A stretch of 64,000 nucleotides of DNA from Eubacteriales bacterium (GTDB lineage Bacteria; Bacillota; Clostridia; Saccharofermentanales; DTU023): assembly GCA_030532065.1 (NCBI GenBank), contig JAUNLW010000002.1, positions 1 through 64,000 on the forward strand, written 5' to 3'. Shown here piece after piece: positions 33,132 through 41,742 of the stretch (its first letter is position 1; each line of letters starts with the position of its first letter). The position numbers and the translations under genes are program-made. The notes beneath the pieces are model-generated. The model did no database searches. It was not told the origin of the DNA and saw nothing but the letters and a program-made list of their open reading frames with translations.

Positions 33132-35036
33132 TTAGAGCAGTTTTCTTACATCTCCCTGCATACGTGTCAACTTACAGCTGTCAAAATAGTCCAGGATTGC
33201 CAAAGCATACTTACGAGAAGAATCAATATAATCTCTAAAGTCTGCTAACTTTAGCTCACCTTGTTCCTGTATGGTCTTGACCACAAAGGAACGTGCTTCT
33301 TCAAGGCATTGCGGGTGGATATTGAGTTTATCGTCTAAGCGGATCAGGCGGCCTTCATCCAGCAGGTGCGATAGGAGTGCAGGAATATCCTGGAAATTAT
33401 TGAATTTAGCACGCACTTCTTCTACTTCTGGTGGCGCAAAGCCTGACTGATGGTATAAATCCACTATCTTGTCTTCAAGCGCGATCTGCTCCGGACTCAA
33501 GTCCAAGCTGAAGTTAGCTAATGAAATTATTCCATTCTTTTCTTTGAGTATGCCCTGGCTGACTAGTAAGTTAAGTATCTTATCAGTATACTCCAGCTTT
33601 ACCTCCGGCAAGAGACTGGTGCGCAGGGATTCTCTACGCAAGCCACTCTTGAGCGGGTTTACCTTGTGGAAGTCATGCAATACTCGCTCAGCCGCGCCGG
33701 CCATATTTTCTAGGAACAGGGCTGAGATGTAGACCTGACCGGTTAACTGATAGATTTTAGCATGTTCTAATAAGTCCGCTAGCGCTGCTTTGCCAACTTC
33801 TGGCACTTCGGCAGTCAAACCGCTCCGACGCATGGCCTGTTTGATGTCGCTGAAGAAAGGGCTGGCAGTATCTATAGCCGCCAATAGACGTTCTTCGGGC
33901 GTGGCCATCCGCAGAGCGCTCAAATGCTCATACCAACTGACGTTCTTTACTCTTCTGGTGCGAGGGCAAGGATCTAACACATGTCCGCCGCCAATGGTTA
34001 CTGTCGGAGAAAAAAAACGTAAGACAAAAGGATCGCCATACTTGAGAACTACGTCATCTTGGAAGTTTAACCTGGCTACCGTAGATTCACCCGGTAAAAG
34101 TTCTTCCCGGTCTAAAAGTCGTACCTGACAAACCTGTTCTGCCGCACCGTAATGGAAGTGTACTCGCGAGCGATTTTTAATGCTGTAGGGTGATTTAGCC
34201 GCCAGGCGCAGGCTCACATCCAAAATATTGCTTAAATCCAGGCTGCCAGCGGCGGCTAAAACCTGTCCTCGCTCAATATCTTCTTTGGATACTTGGGCCA
34301 GATTGATAGCCGTTCTTTGTCCGGCAAAAGCTCTTTCCTGGTCTTGATCATGAACTTGTACATTGCGTACTCGTACTTCCAACCCTTGCGGATAGACCAT
34401 GAGTTTATCTCCTGGCGCTACCTGTCCTTCAAAGACGGTGCCGGTCACTACCGTACCAAAGCCACCCACAGAAAAGACTCGGTCGATGGGCTCACGGAAG
34501 GGCAGGTCTGGATCTTTTTCCGGCAGTTCGGCTACGGCCTGGGCAATGGCCTGGCGCAGCTCATCGACACCCTCTCCTGTATATGCAGATACTTTATAGA
34601 TAGGACTTTGCTCAAAGAAAGTTCCGGCCACGCTCTCGCGAACTGTTTCCTCAACCAGCTCCAACCATTCTTCGTCAACCAGGTCAGTCTTAGTTAAGAC
34701 CACCATGCCGTGCTTAATATCCAGCAGGCGTAAAATCTCCAAGTGTTCTTCGGTTTGCGGCATAACGCCTTCATCAGCGGCAATAACCAAAAGCGCCAGA
34801 TCTATGCCGCCGGCACCGGCCAGCATATTGTGCACAAAGCGTTCGTGACCAGGCACATCGATAATGCCCGCGCGCGAACCGTCCGGCAGGTCCAGGTAGG
34901 TAAAGCCCAACTCAATGGTGATTCCCCTCTTCTGCTCTTCTTTGAGGCGGTCGGGATTTACACCTGTCAAAGCCTTGATCAGGCTGGATTTGCCGTGATC
35001 TACATGGCCGGCAGTACCGATAATTACGTGCTTCAT
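33132..35036 (-). CDS. selB: Selenocysteine-specific elongation factor SelB
   Basis: 634-aa GTPase that delivers Sec-tRNA to UGA codons marked by a SECIS hairpin. G1 motif [11 protein letters not shown] at the N-terminus, effector segment [14 protein letters not shown]3 DVPGHERF, G4 TKTDL. Central EF-Tu-like domains II and III follow, and the C-terminal half carries winged-helix repeats that bind SECIS RNA (final segment [21 protein letters not shown]). Starts at ATG 35036, only 3 bases after selA's stop, with AGAGGAAAG upstream. The three recoded genes in this window are its expected targets. Confidence 0.97.
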   Translation of the reverse strand: MKHVIIGTAGHVDHGKSSLIKALTGVNPDRLKEEQKRGITIELGFTYLDLPDGSRAGIIDVPGHERFVHNMLAGAGGIDLALLVIAADEGVMPQTEEHLEILRLLDIKHGMVVLTKTDLVDEEWLELVEETVRESVAGTFFEQSPIYKVSAYTGEGVDELRQAIAQAVAELPEKDPDLPFREPIDRVFSVGGFGTVVTGTVFEGQVAPGDKLMVYPQGLEVRVRNVQVHDQDQERAFAGQRTAINLAQVSKEDIERGQVLAAAGSLDLSNILDVSLRLAAKSPYSIKNRSRVHFHYGAAEQVCQVRLLDREELLPGESTVARLNFQDDVVLKYGDPFVLRFFSPTVTIGGGHVLDPCPRTRRVKNVSWYEHLSALRMATPEERLLAAIDTASPFFSDIKQAMRRSGLTAEVPEVGKAALADLLEHAKIYQLTGQVYISALFLENMAGAAERVLHDFHKVNPLKSGLRRESLRTSLLPEVKLEYTDKILNLLVSQGILKEKNGIISLANFSLDLSPEQIALEDKIVDLYHQSGFAPPEVEEVRAKFNNFQDIPALLSHLLDEGRLIRLDDKLNIHPQCLEEARSFVVKTIQEQGELKLADFRDYIDSSRKYALAILDYFDSCKLTRMQGDVRKLL

Positions 35037-35039
35037 TTT

Positions 35040-36488
35040 TTATTCTACTTTCCTCTTCTGACCTGAGGTCGGCATAGGGTTACGCACTTTATCCAGTGCC
35101 TCTTGGATAGCTTCCACCAGTGGCGCGAATTCTTCATCCGCCACAGTCCGCAGATCGAAGATCAGCTGGTCGTTTTGAATAAAGCTGATAACCGGAATTT
35201 CTCCCAGTCGGAGAGCCTCCTCCAATACATCAAGGCTGAAGTCTACATCCTTGCCTTCTATGGCCAAGGCTGGGGTTGTAAAGTAAAGGCCGGGTGCTGA
35301 GCCACCACCAACTTCACCTCTGGTCTCAATAATTTTGGCCGGTAGTTCTTCTGAGCTCAGATGGTGGGCCAGTTTCTGGCACTTAGCTATCAGTTCTTCT
35401 GAAGTTTGTGACAACATGCGGAAGAGCGGTATCTCGCGGTTGATCCTCTCAGGATCCGGATAAATACGCAGAGTTTCCTGAAGCGCGATCAAAGTTAGTT
35501 TGTCGCAGCGCAGTGCCCTGGTCAGTGGATTAGCCTTGATCTGCTCAATAAGATTCTTTCGACCCACGATGATACCTGCTTGAGGTCCACCCAACAGCTT
35601 ATCGCCACTAAAAGAGATAAGATCACAACCAGCAGCAACCGCTTCCTGCACGGTGGGTTCATTGCGCAGGATCGCCGGCGGCTCAGGATGGAGCAGGCCG
35701 GATCCGAGATCGTACAAGATGAGGCTACCTTTCTCATGGGCCAGTTTTACCAAATCTTCAATGGAAACTTCTTCCTGGAAACCCTCCAAACGGAAGTTGG
35801 AGCGGTGGACCTTGAGAATACAGGCGGTCTCGTCACCCATAGCCTGCTCGTAATCTTCAAGGCGAGTCTTATTGGTGGTGCCAACTTCTCTAAGAGTTGC
35901 GCCACTTTCTTCCATAACGTCAGGAACGCGGAATTTGCCACCTATCTCCACCAGTTCTCCACGCGAGACAATAGCTTCTTTATCTCTGGCTAAGGCTCTC
36001 AGCATGAGCATTACTGCGGCGGCATTATTATTAACCACCATGGCAGACTCTACACCCAAAAGCTTTTTTAGCTGGTCTTCAAGGGCATCATAGCGTGAGC
36101 CACGCCGCCCTTCCTGCAATCGGTATTCCAGATTGCTGTAAGCATGCCCAATATCCACTACTCGTTCCATCAAGTTTCTGTCGAGCGGAGAACGTCCCAG
36201 GTTGGTGTGGAGACTGATACCTGTACAATTGATAACCGGTTGGAGTAAGAGAGCGTTGTCTTCTTCGTAGTCACGCTTAACTCTCATAAAGATACCAGCA
36301 GGACTTAATTCGTCCTGGCTTTCGATCTCACCGCGGCCTATGGCTTGTCTAAGCTCAGCCAGTTGTTTCTGAACGCTCTGATAGAGCCTACTCTCTCCCC
36401 AGACTCGGGCCAAATCACGGAAGCTCTCTTCCTGGAGCAAACCGTCTACCGGGGGTATAGAGCGAAATAGTTGTTGCTTGTCAGGCAT
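35040..36488 (-). CDS. selA: L-seryl-tRNA(Sec) selenium transferase SelA
   Basis: 482-aa PLP enzyme converting Ser-tRNA(Sec) to Sec-tRNA(Sec) using selenophosphate. The N-terminal segment LFRSIPPVDGLL is typical, then INCTGISLHTNLGRSPL, and PLP-binding Lys297 in SFSGDKLLGGPQAG. Length is close to the family norm. ATG with AAGGAG upstream. Likely one transcript with downstream selB; the DUF3343 gene ends 34 bases upstream of the start. The cognate tRNA gene (selC) was not found in this window. Confidence 0.97.
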   Translation of the reverse strand: MPDKQQLFRSIPPVDGLLQEESFRDLARVWGESRLYQSVQKQLAELRQAIGRGEIESQDELSPAGIFMRVKRDYEEDNALLLQPVINCTGISLHTNLGRSPLDRNLMERVVDIGHAYSNLEYRLQEGRRGSRYDALEDQLKKLLGVESAMVVNNNAAAVMLMLRALARDKEAIVSRGELVEIGGKFRVPDVMEESGATLREVGTTNKTRLEDYEQAMGDETACILKVHRSNFRLEGFQEEVSIEDLVKLAHEKGSLILYDLGSGLLHPEPPAILRNEPTVQEAVAAGCDLISFSGDKLLGGPQAGIIVGRKNLIEQIKANPLTRALRCDKLTLIALQETLRIYPDPERINREIPLFRMLSQTSEELIAKCQKLAHHLSSEELPAKIIETRGEVGGGSAPGLYFTTPALAIEGKDVDFSLDVLEEALRLGEIPVISFIQNDQLIFDLRTVADEEFAPLVEAIQEALDKVRNPMPTSGQKRKVE

Positions 36489-36522
36489 GGCAGGTCTCCT
36501 TTCGCTGTTTGCCAGCTAAGCC

Positions 36523-36768
36523 CTAATCTTGTGACCAGAGCTTGGTATAACTGTCATTCTCACGGAGGTAGATGGAATCCAGGTCCGGATTGGCCATCTT
36601 CTCCTCATCAAAAGGTAGGGAAAACACTACGCCCGTACCGCAGGACACACTTATCTGGCGAGGTATGGGCAGCATGCGGGCCGTCTTATCGCCCAAAGCT
36701 ACCAGGCACTCATGAAATTCTACAGCGCCCAACATAGTATAAAAACTGGCAATGTATGTGTGGGTCAT
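36523..36768 (-). CDS. DUF3343 putative Se/S carrier-like protein (copy 1)
   Basis: 81-aa DUF3343 protein: ATG 36768 has GGAGGGC upstream, and the body has YTMLGAVEFHECL, PIPRQISVSCG and a short C-terminal tail. The conserved Cys in SVSCG is the likely selenium or sulfur carrier site. The family is often found with selenium genes but its biochemistry is largely inferred. A second copy lies at 39651. It sits between tusA-like and selA genes. Confidence 0.85.
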   Translation of the reverse strand: MTHTYIASFYTMLGAVEFHECLVALGDKTARMLPIPRQISVSCGTGVVFSLPFDEEKMANPDLDSIYLRENDSYTKLWSQD

Positions 36769-36822
36769 AGTTAGGCCCTCCTTCTTCCTCAGATATTCTA
36801 ACACGAGGCCATAAAGAAAAAT

Positions 36823-36845
36823 CCTGCCGGTTCCGGACCGGCAGG
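36823..36845 (-). terminator. Terminator between the tusA-like and DUF3343 genes
   Basis: CCTGCCGG (36823-36830) pairs with CCGGCAGG (36838-36845); the minus strand continues ATTTTTC. It should end the yedE-tusA transcript or let part of it read into the DUF3343-selA-selB genes. Confidence 0.75.
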
Positions 36846-36875
36846 AAAGCAAGCTTTAGCGCTAGCTGATTATGG

Positions 36876-37082
36876 TTAACGGCTGATACGTAATTCGGTG
36901 TAATCCTCTTTGTCCTGTCTTTTTACCTGGCAGCCGTGGTTCTCAGCATAGCGAGTGCAGTTCTCGATAGGAGCAAAGTCATCTACCAACAAGAGAATTT
37001 CTTTTTCTTGACCTTTGAGAGCGTCAGCTAAGAGCATTACCGGCTCTGGGCAAGACAAACCTCTCGCATCTACTTCTTTCAT
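36876..37082 (-). CDS. TusA/SirA-like sulfurtransferase family protein
   Basis: 68-aa TusA-fold protein with the CPxP motif (GLSCPEPVMLL). The Cys is the persulfide or perselenide carrier in known members. ATG 37082 chosen because GAAAGGAACAGACT precedes it and the fold starts at KEVDARG. It directly follows the YedE-type transporter gene, a common pairing in selenium-using bacteria. Confidence 0.88.
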   Translation of the reverse strand: MKEVDARGLSCPEPVMLLADALKGQEKEILLLVDDFAPIENCTRYAENHGCQVKRQDKEDYTELRISR

Positions 37083-37143
37083 AGTCTGTTCCTTTCTCAC
37101 CAGATACGCCAGATAATGCGCTCTGGTCCTAATAAAATCTGTC

Positions 37144-38205
37144 CTAGGCTTTTTGACGGCGGGTATTCATCAGGCCAATAACCAGAACGATGACGATAAT
37201 AACGATGGTTGCGATACGACCGGCGGGAGTAGTTCCATTGCCGCTGGAGGCGAGGCCGAAGTTGTGCGCGAAAGCAGCACCAATCATCATACCCAAGACC
37301 GTAATTGCGGAGTCGGTGTTACCGGTACCGGCCAGCACCAGCTGACGCATGGGGCAACCGCCTAGCAGTGTGGAGATCAGGCCAACAATGAAGAGGCCGA
37401 GGATGTTCCAGAGGTGTTCGGTGTGAGCGATCGGTTGACCGGCAAAACCAAAGTTAAAGTTACCATAGATGAGATTCATCACCAGGGCGGTAGCAAAGAG
37501 AGCTACGGAACCCCAGAGCAGAGTAGCATCTTTGAACATGATCAGGTCGCGAATACCACCTGCTTGGCAGAGGCGAGTCTTCTGAGCTGTACAGCCAACC
37601 ACCAGAGCGATTACGAGTGACAACCAGATAGGAGCATGTTGCGAACCGGGGCCTTCGGTTGAGAAAGCTAAAGTGGCGGGATAAGCCAGCAAGAGGATCA
37701 AAAGGATAACTTCAAAGAGCGGCATAGCCAAGCCTTCAGCAATACCCAGTCCATGGTTGCGGCCTAGGCTAAAGCCACGTTTGAGATAGAGTGTACCTGC
37801 ATATACACCAAGAATGAAGCCGATCAGGCCTACCCAGGCGTTGAGGTCACCACCTGCCATACGCAGCACCATGCGGAGCGGGCAGCCTAAGAAGACCAAA
37901 GCACCGATAGCCAACATCATGCCCATGAAAAAGCGCAAGACCGGAGAAGAGCCGCCACGCACTTTAAATTCTTTGGTTCCCAAAGATATAAGGAATGAGC
38001 CTAATACCAGTCCGATGATCTCCGGACGCAGATACTGCACGACAGGCGCAGTGTGGAGCTTTAGAGCGCCTGCTGTATCACGTAGGAAACAGGCAATGCA
38101 AAAGCCCATGTTGGCCGGGTTGCCTTTGAGCATGAGGACAATGGAAAGAATACCGATCAGTCCTCCGACCAGCAACAAGTAGTTGCGTTCTTTGTTTTTT
38201 GTCAT
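37144..38205 (-). CDS. yedE: YedE-family putative selenium transporter
   Basis: 353-aa integral membrane protein with about nine or ten spans and the YeeE/YedE-type cysteine-glycine motifs (GFCIACFLRDTAG near the N-terminus, FLGCPLRMVLRMAGGDLNAW, LLGGCPMRQLVLAGTGNTDSA). Relatives are implicated in uptake of selenium or thiosulfate-like compounds. ATG with AGGAGGTTTTT upstream. First gene of a minus-strand group with the TusA-like gene. Its leader holds a perfect hairpin (38228-38247). Confidence 0.88.
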   Translation of the reverse strand: MTKNKERNYLLLVGGLIGILSIVLMLKGNPANMGFCIACFLRDTAGALKLHTAPVVQYLRPEIIGLVLGSFLISLGTKEFKVRGGSSPVLRFFMGMMLAIGALVFLGCPLRMVLRMAGGDLNAWVGLIGFILGVYAGTLYLKRGFSLGRNHGLGIAEGLAMPLFEVILLILLLAYPATLAFSTEGPGSQHAPIWLSLVIALVVGCTAQKTRLCQAGGIRDLIMFKDATLLWGSVALFATALVMNLIYGNFNFGFAGQPIAHTEHLWNILGLFIVGLISTLLGGCPMRQLVLAGTGNTDSAITVLGMMIGAAFAHNFGLASSGNGTTPAGRIATIVIIVIVLVIGLMNTRRQKA

Positions 38206-38227
38206 AAAAACCTCCTATACGCGCTGT

Positions 38228-38247
38228 CCCGAATATGCGTATTCGGG
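38228..38247 (-). promoter_or_regulatory. Perfect hairpin in the yedE leader
   Basis: CCCGAATA (38228-38235) and TATTCGGG (38240-38247) flank a 4-base loop about 22 bases upstream of the yedE ATG. There is no T-run, so it is an RNA structure or DNA-binding palindrome, not a terminator. Confidence 0.5.
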
Positions 38248-38427
38248 CAGCTTGCGATTCGGCACGATACCGCTCGCTTAGTCGCACTTTATATTTAGCA
38301 TATACAAAGTTCATTTATTATAGGTCAAAGGGATTACAAAGGGCTTTATTATCGTAAAAACCGATAAATCTAATAGCCGGCACTTCTGCTAAGATATGTC
38401 TAGAGAAGTAGCAAGGAGATTATTGCG

Positions 38428-39654
38428 ATGGATACTGTATATTTAGATCAAGCTAGCACCTCTTCACCTAAGGCAGACGGCCTGGGCGAGGTTATCGCGC
38501 GCTACTTCGCCAGTGGCGCCTATACCGTCAGCCGTGGCCAATACGAAGGTGCCATAAGTACGGCCCAAGCGGTCTACCAGGCCCGCAAGGACATTTGCCA
38601 GTATTTTGGCGAAGAGGATGTTCGCAAATTGATCTTTACTGGCAATGTAACTCATTCACTCAATTTGGTGACCAAAGGGCTGTTAAAAGCAGGCGATGAG
38701 GTAATCTGTTCTTCCATGGAACACAACGCGCTCATGCGTCCTTTGTATCAACTAAGCAAAAGAGGGGTCAAGGTTAAGATCATTCCGGCCAGTAGCGAGG
38801 GGGAGTTGGATCCTCAGAAGGTGGCGGATGCTATCAGCTCCGACACCAGGGCTCTGGTCTTTACAGCAGCCTCCAACGTGTGTGGAAGCTGTCTCCCACT
38901 TGCGGATTTAGCGGAAATTGCTCATAAAAATAATTTGTACTTTATTGTGGACTCGGCTCAAGTCGCTGGCCATTTCCCCTGGCAGATCAAAGATCTGGCC
39001 ATTGATGCTTTCTGCTTTACCGGCCACAAGGCTCTCCGCGGTCCACAGGGCATTGGCGGAGTTATTCTTTCTCAGAAAATGGCCGAAAACCTTGAGCCTT
39101 TGATCTCCGGCGGTACAGGATCTTATTCTGATCTGGAGGATATGCCTCCGCACCTGCCTGATCGCTTTGAAGCGGGTACGCCTAATCTGCCGGGTATTTT
39201 AGGTTTAGGCCATGCGGTAGAACTTCGATTAAAAGAAGAAGCTTTTGAGTCATACATCCAGGAAATGGAATTGCTCTGCCTCTTCTTAGCCGGTTTGGGA
39301 GAACACTTACCTGCTTATCTGGTAGAAATCAAAGGACTGGGACTACCAGGAGCAGAAGCCAGCTTAGCCTGGGCTAAGACTTTGCAGCGTCACCATTTAA
39401 CTGCCGGCTCTAGCCTGCCTTTTACCATGCCTCTGGTATCGCTAAACTTCCCCAAACATGATAATGCCGCAGTCGCCTTCCACTTGGAAAACGAATACGG
39501 CATCATGACGCGTTCTGGCCTCCACTGCGCTCCACGCGCCCACAAGACGCTAAACACCTTCCCACAGGGAACGGTGCGTTTCTCTCTTGCTTCTACCAAT
39601 ACGTTAGAAGAGATCGATTACACTCTGAGCGCTTTGAGGAAAGTACTGGCCTAA
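38428..39654 (+). CDS. Class-V PLP aminotransferase: cysteine desulfurase / selenocysteine lyase-like
   Basis: 408-aa fold-type I PLP enzyme. PLP Lys201 in FTGHKALRGPQGIGG, active Cys367 in RSGLHCAPRAH, N-terminal YLDQASTSSPKA. Such enzymes strip sulfur or selenium from Cys or Sec. Divergent from yedE and tail-to-tail (4-base overlap) with the second DUF3343 gene; the location suggests supply of selenide to SelD, though sulfur transfer cannot be excluded. ATG with GCAAGGAGAT upstream. Confidence 0.85.
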   Translation: MDTVYLDQASTSSPKADGLGEVIARYFASGAYTVSRGQYEGAISTAQAVYQARKDICQYFGEEDVRKLIFTGNVTHSLNLVTKGLLKAGDEVICSSMEHNALMRPLYQLSKRGVKVKIIPASSEGELDPQKVADAISSDTRALVFTAASNVCGSCLPLADLAEIAHKNNLYFIVDSAQVAGHFPWQIKDLAIDAFCFTGHKALRGPQGIGGVILSQKMAENLEPLISGGTGSYSDLEDMPPHLPDRFEAGTPNLPGILGLGHAVELRLKEEAFESYIQEMELLCLFLAGLGEHLPAYLVEIKGLGLPGAEASLAWAKTLQRHHLTAGSSLPFTMPLVSLNFPKHDNAAVAFHLENEYGIMTRSGLHCAPRAHKTLNTFPQGTVRFSLASTNTLEEIDYTLSALRKVLA

Positions 39655-39896
39655 AGCATAAGCTCATATCGGCCCATGTATTCCAGAGCTGCCCCTTCTC
39701 CATTGAGGAAATCGGTCAGCTCTTTTTCTGCTGTCTGGCGTGACATCCAGGCCATACCACAAGACGCGGAAATCTCACGAGGCACTGGTATCAGGCGACC
39801 CTGCACACCAGCTGCCTGAGCCGTAGACTCAAAGGCCATGGCGGCAGTGGTGGTGGGAAAGGTTATGACAATAGATTCTTGTTTTTTAATCGCCAT
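39651..39896 (-). CDS. DUF3343 putative Se/S carrier-like protein (copy 2)
   Basis: 81-aa protein related to the copy at 36523: ITFPTTTAAMAFES, PVPREISASCG with the conserved Cys, then a longer Glu-rich end. It is the last gene of the selD-yedF-DUF3343 group and overlaps the convergent PLP enzyme gene by 4 bases. Confidence 0.85.
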   Translation of the reverse strand: MAIKKQESIVITFPTTTAAMAFESTAQAAGVQGRLIPVPREISASCGMAWMSRQTAEKELTDFLNGEGAALEYMGRYELML

Positions 39897-39898
39897 AA

Positions 39899-40501
39899 TT
39901 AGGGTTTAATAACTTTAGCGGCCTGCATCTGCATTTCAAGAATCTCATACATATTGGAAACAGCACCGACTTCGACGGCATCTTCCAAGTTCAAGTACTT
40001 CAGGCAAGTACCACAGGAGAAGATCTCAACACCGGCTTCAGCCAGATTCCGCAGATCTTCCAGCACAGGTGAACCTTTAGTAGTCAGCTTAACGCCGTCG
40101 TTGTAGAAGATCATTCGCCTGGGCAGTACATCCATCTGAGTAACGGAGAAGCAGAAGGCCTTCATCAAAATATGACCCAGTTCTTCGTTGCCCTGGCCCA
40201 TCACGTCTGAGCCGAAGACGATCACTGTATGGCCGGAGTCAGCTGCAGGCTGCTCGGCTTCTGCCGCCGGCTGTTCTTTTTTCTGGATGCGAACCGTAAA
40301 ATTCTCGCCCAGAGGCTCGTGCTCCACATAGTAGCCGCGATTTTGTGCCATACGGGTGAGGTTTTGCACCTGAGTTTCTCCATCTACATCAATGGAAAGC
40401 CATTCGCCGTCCGCCAGTTGAGGGAGAGCTTGTTTGGCTTTTACTACCGGCATGGGGCAGCCCATGCCGAGACAATCCAGTTTTTGTTCTTGCATAGTCA
40501 T
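39899..40501 (-). CDS. yedF: YedF: selenium metabolism TusA-DsrE fusion protein
   Basis: 200-aa two-domain protein. The N-terminal TusA domain has LDCLGMGCPMPVVKAK (CPxP); an Ala/Glu/Gln-rich linker follows; the C-terminal DsrE-like domain begins TVIVFGSDVMGQG and contains FSCGTCLKYL. Such proteins are found with selD in selenium users and are thought to carry reactive selenium. Start ATG 40501 is one base after selD's TAA, with ATG 40495 as alternative; neither has its own strong ribosome site, suggesting coupling to selD. Confidence 0.9.
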   Translation of the reverse strand: MTMQEQKLDCLGMGCPMPVVKAKQALPQLADGEWLSIDVDGETQVQNLTRMAQNRGYYVEHEPLGENFTVRIQKKEQPAAEAEQPAADSGHTVIVFGSDVMGQGNEELGHILMKAFCFSVTQMDVLPRRMIFYNDGVKLTTKGSPVLEDLRNLAEAGVEIFSCGTCLKYLNLEDAVEVGAVSNMYEILEMQMQAAKVIKP

Positions 40502-40502
40502 G

Positions 40503-41543
40503 TTATAAAAGTCTGACGCTGACATTTTCCTGCGCTTTTACTTCGCCAATGACCCTCACATCCAAGCCGGCAATTTTACAACGCTTCAGATATTCCTCCG
40601 CGCTGTCCGGACTCATGGTGTATAGCAGGCCACCTGAGGTCTGCGGATCAAAGCAGATATCCTCCAGTTCCAGAGGTAAACTTTCTGATCCCAGGTAGCG
40701 GCCGCACATGAAGTCTCGGTTTTTATAGGCTCCTGCGGGAATGATTCCGTCACGAGCCAGCTCGATAGACTGAGGTAGGAGCGGCAGTTTTTCTGCATGG
40801 ATATAGAAGGTAAGTCCAGCGGTTTCTGCCATCTCGGCTGCATGTCCAATCAGACCAAAGCCGGTGACATCGGTACAAGCTGAGACATCCAAATCCTTTA
40901 TCTGCTCATAAGGCCAGCGATTCAAGGCCGACAAAGTAGCCACTAATGTGGTGTGATCTGCCGGGCTGAGCAGTCCTGCCTTATCTGCGGTAGTAAGAAT
41001 GCCGGAACCCAGGGCTTTAGTAAGAATAAGTAAGTCTCCCACTCTGGCACCGCCATTAGACAGGATCTCACTTTCTCTGGCAATACCAACTACGGATAAA
41101 CCATACTTAGGCTCATCATCTTCGATGCTGTGCCCACCCGAGATATTGATTCCTGCCTCAGCCGCTTTATCACTACCACCTTCAAGAATCCGCCTGGTGA
41201 TCTTCTCATGATCAAAGTCACCTGGAATGCAAAGCAGGTTTAAGGCGGATATCGGCCGACCACCCATGGCGTATATGTCGCTTAAGGAGTTAGTAGCCGC
41301 GATCAGTCCAAACTCGTAGGGGTCATCTACGATAGGGGGGAAAAAGTCTACTGTATGGATGAGGCAAAGGTCTCCCTCGATACGATAGACGGCTGCGTCA
41401 TCGGAGGAGTCAAAGCCCATGATGAGATTCTCATCCGGTATTTTTTTGATCCCTTTCAGAATATCCGCCAGGACACCCGGTCCCAGTTTGGCGCCTCAAC
41501 CTCCTGCCGAGGTATAGTCAGTCAACTTGCAGACGTCAGACAT
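40503..41543 (-). CDS. selD: Selenide, water dikinase SelD, itself a selenoprotein (in-frame UGA)
   Basis: SelD makes selenophosphate from selenide and ATP. Read through UGA at 41498-41496 the protein is 346 aa with Sec16 in SAGG-U-GAKLGPG, matching the family motif GG(C/U)xAK; Lys19 is the conserved catalytic Lys. Later: MGFDSSDDAAVY, AMGGRPISALNL, SGGHSIEDDEPKYG, TDVTGFGLIGHA and DPQTSGGLLY. ATG 41543 has AAAGGAAAATAAA upstream. A naive frame starting at Met after the UGA would lose the active site. A SECIS-like hairpin follows the UGA. Because SelD is needed to make its own Sec, expression self-limits in selenium shortage. Leads a three-gene group with yedF and DUF3343. Confidence 0.96.
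41466..41498 (-). promoter_or_regulatory. selD UGA codon and SECIS-like hairpin
   Basis: Immediately after UGA (41498-41496) the mRNA can form CGCCA/TGGCG (41489-41493 with 41466-41470 region) and an inner GGGAC/GTCC helix capped by a CGGGU loop. Size, position and a G-containing loop fit bacterial SECIS elements. Confidence 0.75.
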
Positions 41544-41569
41544 TTTATTTTCCTTTCGTAATATTATTG

Positions 41570-41609
41570 AGGCAGGTCAGACCTGCCTTTCCGTTTATTA
41601 ATTTTAGCA
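41570..41609 (-). promoter_or_regulatory. selD promoter with 19-bp palindrome
   Basis: Minus strand ATGC-TAAAAT gives an extended -10 (TAAAAT at 41601-41606). About 12 bases downstream lies the palindrome AGGCAGGTCAGACCTGCCT (41570-41588), 9-bp arms around one base, 26 bases before the ATG. It overlaps the expected transcription start, so it could be a repressor site or a 5' RNA hairpin. Confidence 0.5.
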
Positions 41610-41671
41610 TTAATACTAAAGTCATTTAATGATCAAGCGGCTTTAACGATCAATGCGATAGCTTTTACAGA

Positions 41672-41717
41672 TAAAAAAGCTGCCCCCTCCCCGACTGCGA
41701 ATCGGATGGGGGCAGCT
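41672..41717 (-). terminator. Terminator of the grd operon
   Basis: AGCTGCCCCC (41678-41687) pairs with GGGGGCAGCT (41708-41717), and the minus strand continues with TTTTTT. It closes the operon after grdD and separates it from selD. Confidence 0.9.
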
Positions 41718-41742
41718 TCTAAACTATAATTACGAAGCCTTC

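Noticed and set aside
32952-33132. tRNA(Sec) (selC) beside selB
   Set aside because: The only tRNA here is a standard-length tRNA-Ala(CGC); no long-acceptor, UCA-anticodon tRNA is seen.
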